Assembly: GCF_003590335.1 (NCBI RefSeq)
Contig: NZ_MIET01000042.1
Span: forward strand, 1 to 64,000
Direction: 5' to 3'
Length of the DNA: 64,000 nt
Source: Pseudoalteromonas sp. MSK9-3
Lineage (GTDB): Bacteria; Pseudomonadota; Gammaproteobacteria; Enterobacterales; Alteromonadaceae
Every line of letters starts with the position of its first letter. The first letter of the stretch is position 1. The notes under the pieces are model-generated. The model saw only the letters and a list, made by a program, of their open reading frames with translations, made no database searches and was not told the origin of the DNA. Position numbers and translations under genes: made by a program. Shown piece by piece: positions 54,901-62,501 of the stretch.

Positions 54901-57900
54901 AGCGCCCAATGGGAAGGCTTTGCTAAAAATCTTGCTGATGGCTTGGGGTGTAGTGGCACTGGAGCATGTGGTTCTAGCGGTACATCACCGGTTGAACTGG
55001 GCAAATGTGGCGATAGCGCGACCTTGATCAGTACTATTCAAGGTGCTGAGAGTACAAGCCCACTGGTTGATAAAAGTGTTGTTATTGAAGGTGTTGTGGT
55101 GGCAAGTTATCAAGGTGCAGGCCAACATGGTGGCTTTTTTGTACAAGAAGAAGACACACAAAAAGATGATAATAAAGCCACCTCTGAAGGCATATTTGTG
55201 GCGTATACAGGCTCTGCGGTTACCGTGGGTCAGCAAGTTCGCTTTACAGCAAAAGTGGCTGAACAATATGGTTTGACTCAACTTAATGACGCTGCAAACA
55301 TAACCACATGTGCCACCAATGTATTGACGAAGGTAACGCCAACGCAGGTTAATCTACCGTTTGCGGAAAACTTCATGCAAGAGTCTTTAGAAGGGATGTG
55401 GGTAACGCTTCCTCAAAAGCTGCATGTCACTTTGAGTCATAACTTCACAAAGTATGGGGAGATATTATTATCTAACGGCATGCGTGTGCAACCGACCAAT
55501 AAATACCCTAAGGACGACCCAAAGCGTCAAGCACTGGCAGATTTGAATGCTCGAAATGTATTATTGGTAGACGATGATTCTACACAACGAAACCCAGAAA
55601 GCATTAGTTACTACCCGCAATTTAGTGCAGACAAACCGCTTCGTTCAGGGGCGCAGGTTTCAGGTTTTAGTGGTGTGATCCATTACGGGTTCGGCAAGTA
55701 TAAGTTACTGCCAACCAGTGTGCCTCAATTTGATAATGTAAATGCGCGGCGTAGCAAACCTTTTGCCCGAAAATCATCACCACATATTCGTGTCGCAAGC
55801 TTTAATGTTTTGAACTACTTCCTTGATTTTAAAGGAAGAGGTGCTAGTAACGAAAAAGAATTTAAGCGTCAACGCAGCAAAATTATTCGGGCTATTACAG
55901 CCATGGATGCGGATGTTGTGGGCTTAATGGAAATAGAAAATAGTGGGTTTGGTCGTAGCAGTGCGATTCAAAACTTGATTGATGGGTTAAACGAGCGCGA
56001 TCAGCAACACACTTGGCAATTTGTTAATCCTAAATTAGAAAAAGTCGGCTCTGATGCGGTTACAGTTGGGATTATTTATCGTAGTAATAGAGTGCAGCCA
56101 GTTGGCGTACCACAGGTGATAACTGACGCGCCATTTGATGAACAAACCAAAGCACATCGCCCGCCAATGATGCAAAGCTTTAAGCCGATCAATGGTGGTA
56201 AAGAAATAAAAGTGATTGTGAACCACTTCCGCTCGAAAGGGGGCTCTTGTGGCGCAGATATGGATGATGATGTGCAGGGCGCATGTAATGGCCAGCGTGT
56301 ATTGGCATCAAAAACATTACTTAAAAGCCTCGGTAAAACGGCAAAGTTGAATGTCTCAGATCTGAAAGCGCGCAGTGCAATGAGTACTGAGGTTTATAGT
56401 AATGATGAACCAATATTTGCCATTTTAGGAGACTTTAATGCCTACGCCTATGAAGAACCTATGCTGGAGTTTTATAACGCAGGGTTTACTAATTTAAATG
56501 TAGCCAAAGGCTCGGGTGAGAATTATTCATATTATTACTCAGGCGTGGCAGGGAGTTTAGACCACTTATTAACCGCAAACACCTCAGTGAATAGCGTTGC
56601 GCAAGTCATGCATTGGCATATTAACGCTGATGAAGCGACAGCACTTGATTACAATATTGAGGATAAAACTGAGGCTCACCAAGCCAAGTGGTTTGGTGAA
56701 ACACCTTATCGTTCATCTGATCATGACCCTGTGATTGCAGACTTTGATTTAGCGGCTGTGGTATTACCGGTAAACCAAGCACCGATTGCGAATGATGATA
56801 CCGTTGAAACGGTGCAAGGTGAGTCGGTTAATATTAATGTATTAGCCAATGACCAAGACCCAGAAGGCAATGCGCTTTTTATTACCTCTGCAACGCTCTC
56901 AAATGAGGTGGGGTCGGTGAGTTGGTCTGGGGCAAATATATTATTTACGCCAAATGCAGACTTTGTGGGGGAGGTCTCGATAAACTATGTGATCAATGAT
57001 GGTGCCAGTGGCACTGCAATTGCCAGAGTAACAGTGACTGTTACCGCAAAAAATCAAGCGCCAGTAGCAAAAGATGATGCCGCGACAACCAATGAAGATA
57101 GTGTTGTCACATTGTCTGTTATTGACAATGATATCGATGAAAACACCGCATCATTGAAAATTAGTGCGGCGACTGTTTTGTCTGGGAAAGGCGTGGTTTC
57201 GCATAACGCTTCGACCTTGACTTACACGCCGAGCGCTCACTTTAACGGTATTTCAACGCTAAGTTACACCATTGAAGACTCTCAAGGTGCCACGTCGAGT
57301 GCTATTGCAACGATCACCGTACTGCCGGTGAATGATGCACCGCTGTTAAATAATGACACGGCACTTGCCTCTGCGCGCAATGCAACGACAATCGATGTAC
57401 TAAGCAATGATTCTGATATCGATAATGACACATTAAATATTGTTTCTGCATCGGCTGATGTTGGTGCAGTTAGCATCAGTAATAACACCCTTATTTATCA
57501 AGCGCCTCAACTTAACACTGGCAGTGCGACACTTAACTATACCGTAAGTGATGGCACGGTGACTGGCGCTGCCATAGTGCATGTCACTATTAATACTAAA
57601 AATGTATCACCTATCGCCCATGACGATACTTTTGAACTTGATAGCAATGACAACTCTGTACTTATTAACGTATTAGAGAACGACCTTGATGCTGACAATG
57701 ATGTATTGACCTTAATTGCGGTAAGTACAGACGTCGGTTCTGCGGTGATTGTTGACAATACCATTCACTTTACGACGACTGATACATTTCAAGGCAGCGC
57801 ACAGGTGCGTTACGCGATTGCTGATGGATTCGGTGGGCGTGACGAAGGATTATTGGAGATCAAGCAACAACGAGATTCAGCACCAACGATCACCGTGCCA

Positions 57901-60015
57901 AACCCAATAACGGTTAACGCAACAGGGCAATTTACCCAAGTGGATTTAGGCGTTGCAACTGCAATAAACGCAGCTGGTGATGCTATTGCTGTTACGCGTG
58001 AGGGAGGTGAGCACTTACCTTCAGGGCTTAATAGAATTTACTGGCAAGCATGTAGTAACGAGGTGTGTGATAAAGTTGCCCAGCAGGTAAACGTTAAACC
58101 TTTGATTGGTTTTTCATCGCCAAGCCAAGTGGTACTTGAAGGCAATAAAGCGGTGATCCCTGTAGTACTAAGTGGTGCACATTTTGAGTACCCAGTCACA
58201 CTTGGGTACTCAATCAGTGGCACGGCTAGTACCGATGACTTTGGTTCACCAAGTGGTGAACTGGTTATCACACAAGGGACGCACGGGCAGATTGAAATTG
58301 ACGTGTTGAGTGATACGTTAGCCGACACCGGTGAATCAATCGTGGTGACTTTGCAAAGTGATGAGCAAAACTTAAGTAATCAAACGAATCATGAAATTGT
58401 GATATCTGAATTAAACCTTGCTCCGGTTGTGACGCTAAGTGCGACGCAGGCGGATCAGCTGCGTACCACTATGTCGCAGCAAGATGGCAATATTCTGATA
58501 CACGCCGCGGTAACTGACCAAAACCCTGATGATTCACATACCATAAACTGGCAACTACCGGATGGGGTAGTTAATAGTACTCCACAGTCGAATGAGCTGA
58601 GTATTGACCCGCAAACACTTGTACCGGGTATGTATCAATTGAGTGCTACTGTAACTGATGAAGAGGGATTACAAGATACGCAAAGTGTGTATTTTAAATT
58701 AGTTGCAGTTACGCCAACCCTTGATGAAACGAAAGACACCGATGGCGATTTGCTCAATGATGCATTAGAAGGGTTTGCTGATGATGATGGTGACGGTATT
58801 GCCAATTACTTAGATCCAATTGATAGTCAGTGTAACGTTCTACCAACTCAACAAAATGAGTGGCGTACTGGATTAATAGAAGTAGAAGCAGGTGTGTGTA
58901 TGTCGTTAGGCAGCGCCAGTTTAGGGGCTGCCAGTGCGCGACTGAATGAAGAGCTGATCGCAAGCTCAGCGCATTTAAGCTTAGACACTGGCATGAAGAA
59001 CCAAGGGGGGGTTTTCGATTTCGTTGTGACTACTGCCAGTGGGATGTCGAGTGTTAAGGTTGTGTTACCTCAACAGGCTGCAATACCTGCTAATGCACAG
59101 TATCGTAAATTTTTGCCAGAGCAAGGGTGGATCACCTTTGTTGAAGAAAATGGCAATGAATTGCACTCTGCTATGGGGCAACAAGGTCATTGTCCTGCCA
59201 TTGATGCTCCGAGCTGGCAAGCTGGCTTAATCGAAGGGGCTTGGTGTGTACGTTTGACACTAGTAGATGGTGGTCAATATGATGCAGACGGTATAAAGAA
59301 CGGCAAAATTGTCGACCCCGGTGGTGTGAGCGTTGCGGTGAGCGATAATCAGGCACCTGTCGCGGTAGATGATACGCTGGCTATGTCACAAAATAAGCAA
59401 GCAGTGGTATCGGTGCTAAATAACGACACAGACGCTGATAATGATGCCTTGTACGTCATTAGTGCGTACGCAGAATTCGGGCGCGTACACATTAACAGTG
59501 ATTCAACGTTAATGTATGACAGTGCCTTGGACTTTGTTGGGACTGATAGGATTACTTACACCATCAGTGATGGTAAAGGTGAGACTGCCAGTGCGCATGT
59601 GACAGTGACAATATCTGCCGCGGTGAATGAAGAAAATCACGCGCCAATTGCACACAATGATAGCGCGACGGTGTTTAATGATGAAAGCAGTGTGATTGAT
59701 GTATTAAAAAATGACACAGACCCCAATAATGACGCGTTATCTTTGTTAAGTGCTGTAGCCAGTTCAGGCGCAGTATCAATCGAGGCTGAGCAATTAGTGT
59801 ATCAGCCTGTTGCGGGCAGCGAAGGCCAAGTGACGATTAGTTACATTGTTGCTGACGAACACGGTATGCAAAGCACAGGTAATGTTGAAGTGACGGTTAA
59901 AGCCAGAGCGGCAGTAGAGCCTAATAATGGAACGCAATCGTCTAGCGGCGGCAGTGTCCCAGTGTTTATATACTTGTTGTTAGTACCTGCATTGATGCGA
60001 CGAGTAAGACGCTAA
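51982..60015 (+). CDS. Giant secreted two-nuclease protein: endonuclease I plus ExeM/NucH-type nuclease
   Basis: 2677 residues from ATG 51982 (CGGGA upstream; the frame is open from 51886 but the terminator lies there). Order by residue, approximate: signal segment 15-35; lamin-tail domain 35-195; two putative-Ig repeats 210-390; endonuclease I domain 396-640 with WNREHSWPKS and TDIHHLRP; two more Ig repeats 645-822; second lamin-tail domain 826-995; OB-like region 1000-1115; endonuclease/exonuclease/phosphatase domain 1268-1590 (IRVASFNVLNYF, MEIEN, VNHFRSKGGSCG, ILGDFNAY, SLDHLL, SSDHDPVIADF); four cadherin/VCBS-like repeats 1596-1970; Calx-beta-like 2040-2130; Ca-binding DTDGD...DDDGDG 2253-2282; choice-of-anchor-U-like 2286-2450; two cadherin-like repeats; GlyGly-CTERM (GGSVPVFIYLLL, RRVRR). 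Likely extracellular DNA degradation for phosphate or biofilm turnover. Confidence 0.93.
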   Translation: MSNYTRAYRRLRYLKRSMIAGVCANLVMGQATANVIFTEYVEGGGSNKALEITNVGASSVDLTQVSIALTTNGKVHADVTPITLSGTLAAGSSYVLTNGGAVDALKAFSDTTSNATSFNGDDALTLFFNSKVVDSFGQVGTDPGKNWGSGDTSTLDRTLRRKTGIIVGDTVYDDAFTPSNEWVGFAKDTFDGLGCSGVAACGGNGNIPSKISGAAKTVVNAGTRYDFTPSVTNLDNDSLIFTIENKPAWAEFDATTGRLSGDITAADIGNHTDIVIIVSDGTASDALASFSILVRPAGTNDVPQITGTPALSIQATRSYNFTPSATDTENDTLVFTIDNKPSWAVFDTQSGRLSGAPSDSQVGAYADITISVSDGHNTAQSLPSFSITVTDKPGSNYDYSQYYASAIGKTDTELEQALALVARQGQQQMTYSQVWDALKYSDEDPQNSENVILFYTGLSQAKNTNGGGTTQWNREHSWPKSHGFPEQNQYGYTDIHHLRPTNVKVNSARSNKDYDEGGAPVSGAPGNFTDDDSFEPRDAVKGDAARMMFYMAVRYDGTDGNMPDLELVNAVSGSKSPTLGVLCNLMQWHRQDPIDTLERDRHQRIVEQQGNRNPFVDNGDFAELLFGKTCPKIGPTAPVIGGSPVLSIGAGSAYSFVPSASDVNRDTLAFSVVNKPTWAEFNSVTGALTGTPEIADIATYRDIQISVSDGTFNTSLTAFNIDVVDPKTIKHPPTLSGVPSTGVLIDQVYRFVPTAHDSDNDSLTFSIVNKPSWAAFNTSTGELSGTPTNSDKGSYTAIVISVTDGNTAAVELAPFSILVSNDAPVNNVIFTEYIEGSSNNKAIEITNFTGDNLDLSRVKIVLADNGKPLATAGLRTQILSGVLADKASYVIANSGANEEIKGRQNSTSTVTYFNGDDTLVLMVDEKVTDVFGQLGTDPGSSWGSGDTSTKDKTLRRKAGITAGDINATDVFNPSAQWEGFAKNLADGLGCSGTGACGSSGTSPVELGKCGDSATLISTIQGAESTSPLVDKSVVIEGVVVASYQGAGQHGGFFVQEEDTQKDDNKATSEGIFVAYTGSAVTVGQQVRFTAKVAEQYGLTQLNDAANITTCATNVLTKVTPTQVNLPFAENFMQESLEGMWVTLPQKLHVTLSHNFTKYGEILLSNGMRVQPTNKYPKDDPKRQALADLNARNVLLVDDDSTQRNPESISYYPQFSADKPLRSGAQVSGFSGVIHYGFGKYKLLPTSVPQFDNVNARRSKPFARKSSPHIRVASFNVLNYFLDFKGRGASNEKEFKRQRSKIIRAITAMDADVVGLMEIENSGFGRSSAIQNLIDGLNERDQQHTWQFVNPKLEKVGSDAVTVGIIYRSNRVQPVGVPQVITDAPFDEQTKAHRPPMMQSFKPINGGKEIKVIVNHFRSKGGSCGADMDDDVQGACNGQRVLASKTLLKSLGKTAKLNVSDLKARSAMSTEVYSNDEPIFAILGDFNAYAYEEPMLEFYNAGFTNLNVAKGSGENYSYYYSGVAGSLDHLLTANTSVNSVAQVMHWHINADEATALDYNIEDKTEAHQAKWFGETPYRSSDHDPVIADFDLAAVVLPVNQAPIANDDTVETVQGESVNINVLANDQDPEGNALFITSATLSNEVGSVSWSGANILFTPNADFVGEVSINYVINDGASGTAIARVTVTVTAKNQAPVAKDDAATTNEDSVVTLSVIDNDIDENTASLKISAATVLSGKGVVSHNASTLTYTPSAHFNGISTLSYTIEDSQGATSSAIATITVLPVNDAPLLNNDTALASARNATTIDVLSNDSDIDNDTLNIVSASADVGAVSISNNTLIYQAPQLNTGSATLNYTVSDGTVTGAAIVHVTINTKNVSPIAHDDTFELDSNDNSVLINVLENDLDADNDVLTLIAVSTDVGSAVIVDNTIHFTTTDTFQGSAQVRYAIADGFGGRDEGLLEIKQQRDSAPTITVPNPITVNATGQFTQVDLGVATAINAAGDAIAVTREGGEHLPSGLNRIYWQACSNEVCDKVAQQVNVKPLIGFSSPSQVVLEGNKAVIPVVLSGAHFEYPVTLGYSISGTASTDDFGSPSGELVITQGTHGQIEIDVLSDTLADTGESIVVTLQSDEQNLSNQTNHEIVISELNLAPVVTLSATQADQLRTTMSQQDGNILIHAAVTDQNPDDSHTINWQLPDGVVNSTPQSNELSIDPQTLVPGMYQLSATVTDEEGLQDTQSVYFKLVAVTPTLDETKDTDGDLLNDALEGFADDDGDGIANYLDPIDSQCNVLPTQQNEWRTGLIEVEAGVCMSLGSASLGAASARLNEELIASSAHLSLDTGMKNQGGVFDFVVTTASGMSSVKVVLPQQAAIPANAQYRKFLPEQGWITFVEENGNELHSAMGQQGHCPAIDAPSWQAGLIEGAWCVRLTLVDGGQYDADGIKNGKIVDPGGVSVAVSDNQAPVAVDDTLAMSQNKQAVVSVLNNDTDADNDALYVISAYAEFGRVHINSDSTLMYDSALDFVGTDRITYTISDGKGETASAHVTVTISAAVNEENHAPIAHNDSATVFNDESSVIDVLKNDTDPNNDALSLLSAVASSGAVSIEAEQLVYQPVAGSEGQVTISYIVADEHGMQSTGNVEVTVKARAAVEPNNGTQSSSGGSVPVFIYLLLVPALMRRVRR

Positions 60016-60038
60016 CCAAAACATAAGTTATTAAATAT

Positions 60039-60074
60039 AAACCCTTATTAGGATCAACTAATAAGGGTTTTTTT
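60039..60074 (+). terminator. Rho-independent terminator after the giant nuclease
   Basis: 13-bp stem AAACCCTTATTAG / CTAATAAGGGTTT with loop GATCAA and a T run. Confidence 0.95.
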
Positions 60075-60093
60075 ATGTGTAGAATGCCTTTGT

Positions 60094-61400
60094 ATGCGCA
60101 GCGTAAAGCCCCGCCAACGGGCAAGATGAAATGGAGTACTCACCTCATACTCCGTCTTTCTGACGCAGGTCAGAATCTATTGTGTTTAGGAAGAGGCTAA
60201 ATGACGTGTAGCTGAATTTACATGCGGACCCTGAAACCAGTTCAGGGAGACGAAGTTGATTGAATTTACTTACCAGCTTTTAGCCTTTGCATGCGTGTCA
60301 TAAAGCGCCGCCAACGGGTAAGATGAAACGGAATACTCGCTTTATACTCTGTCTTTCTGACGCAGGTCAGGAACCATGGTTTTTATGAAGAGGCTGGGGC
60401 TAAATGACGTGTAGCTGAATTGACATATAGACCCTGAAACCAGTTCAGGGAGACGAAATTGGTTTAATTTACTTACCAACGTCTAACCTTTATATGCGCG
60501 GCATAAAGCCCCGCCAATGGCTAAGGTGAAACGCAATACTGGCCCCACACTCCGTCTTTCTGACGAAGGTCAGGATCCATGGTTTTTAGGAAGAGGCTGG
60601 GGCTAAATGACGTGTAGCTGAATTGACTTATGGACCCTGAAACCAGTTCATGGAGACGAAGGGTTGAATTTACTTAGTAACTGTTAGTTTTTATATGCAC
60701 GGCATAAAGCCCCGCCAACGGGTAAGACTAAATGGCATGTTCCCGTCATGTTCCGTCTTTCTGACGCAAGTCAGAATCCATAGTGTTTAGAAAGATAGGT
60801 CATGGGACTAAATGACATGTAGCTGAATTGACGTATGGACCCTGAATCAAGTTCAGGAAGACGAAATTGGTTTAATTTACTTACTAACGCCTAACCTTTA
60901 TATGCGTGGCATAAAGCCCCGCGAACGGCTGAGATGAAACGCAATACTGGCCTCATACTCCGTCTTTCTGACGAAGGTCAGGATCCATGGTTTTTAGGAA
61001 GAGGCTGGGGCTAAATGACGTGTAGCTGAATTGACGTATGGACCCTGAATCAAGTTCAGGGAGACGAAATTGGTTTAATTTACTTACCAACGTCTAACCT
61101 TTATATGCGCGGCATAAAGCTCCGCCAACGGGTAAGACTAAATGGCATGTTCCCGTCATGTTCCGTCTTTCTGACGCAAATCAGAATCCATAGTGTTTAG
61201 AAAGATAGGTCATGGGGCTAAATGACGTGTAGCTGAATTGACGTATGGACCCTGAATCAAGTTCAGGGAGACGAAATTGGTTTAATTTACTTACCAACGT
61301 CTAACCTTTATATGCGTGGTATAGAGCTCCGCCAACGGCTGAGATGAAACGCAATATCGGCCCCATACTCCGTCTTTCTGACGAAGGTCAGAATCCATTT
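60094..61400. repeat. REP/BIME-type array, about seven units of ~205 bp
   Basis: The anchor GCATAAAGCCCCGCC (with small changes) recurs at about 60100, 60300, 60500, 60700, 60907, 61110 and 61318, a period of about 200-207. Each unit contains two hairpin motifs: TTCTGACG...GTCAG(A/G)A and CCCTGAA(A/T)C(A/C)AGTTCAGGG, plus GAGGCTGGGGCTAAATGACG in most. No start codons in useful frames; non-coding. Units diverge by small substitutions, and alternate units resemble each other (3/5/7 versus 4/6), suggesting duplication of two-unit blocks. Confidence 0.92.
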
Positions 61401-61439
61401 TAGTATTGAGCGTGTAGTTAAAAGCGCATTTAAAATCAT

Positions 61440-61626
61440 TGATGGTGCAGTTGTGTTTTTCATGTCATTATTTGTACGAACAGATGTAAAAATACCCTTT
61501 TATTTTTCGCTCTTTAAAAAAGCATTTAAAAACAATAACCTATATTTTCTTGGTTTTTACAAGGTAAAAATAGGTATATTGGTGTTAAGCTTCTGATTTT
61601 AATTGGTTTAAGATAAATTGGTCATT
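61440..61626 (+). promoter_or_regulatory. AT-rich stretch before the CRISPR-like repeats, leader candidate
   Basis: About 190 bases rich in A and T (for example TTTAAAAAAGCATTTAAAAAC) that differ from the surrounding REP units and end directly at the first repeat. Position and composition are those of a CRISPR leader. Confidence 0.5.
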
Positions 61627-61714
61627 GTTCACTGCCGCACAGGCAGCTTAGGTGACACTTCGCCACTTTTTACTGATTGACTTAAAGTTCACTGCCGCAC
61701 AGGCAGCTTAGGTG
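61627..61714 (+). CRISPR. Orphan mini-array resembling type I-F (2 repeats, 1 spacer)
   Basis: Two identical 28-base repeats (61627-61654 and 61687-61714; start GTTCACTGCCGCACAGGCAG) are separated by a 32-base spacer (61655-61686), exactly the 28/32 geometry of type I-F. The repeat contains the CTGCC...GGCAG hairpin and agrees with the E. coli-type I-F repeat except at position 12 and the final three bases (GTG rather than AAA). A third, degenerate copy (two changes) lies at 61821-61848 after a 106-base gap. No cas genes are in the window. Caution: it might be a dispersed family derived from such repeats. Confidence 0.65.
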
Positions 61715-61820
61715 ATGAGTGACCGAAACGAAGTTTCGCAGCACGAAGAAGTGAGGTCATGGATGACCGATGTAACCCCGCTCCAAGGACGGATTTAAAA
61801 CGATGAGGTTAATTTTATCT

Positions 61821-61848
61821 ATTCACAGCCGCACAGGCAGCTTAGGTG
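61821..61848 (+). repeat. Degenerate copy of the CRISPR-like repeat
   Basis: ATTCACAGCCGCACAGGCAG followed by CTTAGGTG, differing from the two upstream repeats at positions 1 and 7. The second change weakens the hairpin. The 106-base interval does not fit a 32-base spacer unit. Confidence 0.8.
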
Positions 61849-61960
61849 GTGGCAGGTTTTTTGTTCCAGACAAAACCTAAGTACCTGCATCCATGCAGGC
61901 AACGATCAATGTAACCCAGCTCCACGGATAGATTGCTCGCACTCTAGCGGCTATTGTGTG

Positions 61961-62255
61961 GACCCTGAATCAAGTTCAGGGAGACACAGGTTTAGTATAT
62001 TTGTTTTTAAATGAACTCTGAATTTTGGGATTACTTGCAATACTCGCCTTATACACCGTCTTTCTGACGCAGGTCAGAATCCATTATTTCATAGGCCTGT
62101 TTTTGATTGATGATCTTTAGACCCTGAAACCAGTTCAGGGAGACAAAGGTTTAGTATATTTGTTTTTAAATGAACTCTGAATTTTGGGATTACTTGCAAT
62201 ACTCGCCTTATACACCGTCTTTCTGACGCAGGTCAGAATCCATTATTTTTAGTAA
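61961..62255. repeat. Two further REP-type units, 159-bp period
   Basis: GACCCTGAATCAAGTTCAGG starts a unit at 61961 and a near-identical unit starts at 62120. Each continues with TTTAGTATATTTGTTTTTAA and ends with the TTCTGACGCAGGTCAGAA hairpin. They use the same two hairpin motifs as the first array but a different filler, and lie on the other side of the CRISPR-like repeats. Confidence 0.9.
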
Positions 62256-62441
62256 GACTATAGAGCTAAATCACTTGTATTTGAATGACATATAGACCCT
62301 GAAAAAAGTGAAAGTGGTGAGATAGGTATGTTTACTGTGGGGAGTAAAGCTTTAGTTGTGAAGTTATAACACGCTGGTTTAAAAGACTATACCAGTAAAA
62401 TTACCTACTTCGGGTAAAGGTAACTAAAACAAAAAGATTGT

Positions 62442-62460
62442 ATTGTTACATTGTAACAAT
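62442..62460. promoter_or_regulatory. Palindrome upstream of the TonB-dependent receptor
   Basis: ATTGTTACATTGTAACAAT: two 9-base arms around one central base, 41 bases before the start codon. This is where a repressor operator is expected. It does not match a Fur box. The regulator is unknown. Confidence 0.6.
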
Positions 62461-62501
62461 TACCATAAGTGCAATAATATAACATACTAAAACCCTCAAC
62501 T

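Noticed and set aside
60094..61400. The tandem units as a CRISPR array
   Set aside because: The period is about 205 bases, the units are similar over their whole length, and there are no unique spacers between short repeats. Only the 61627-61714 repeats have CRISPR geometry.
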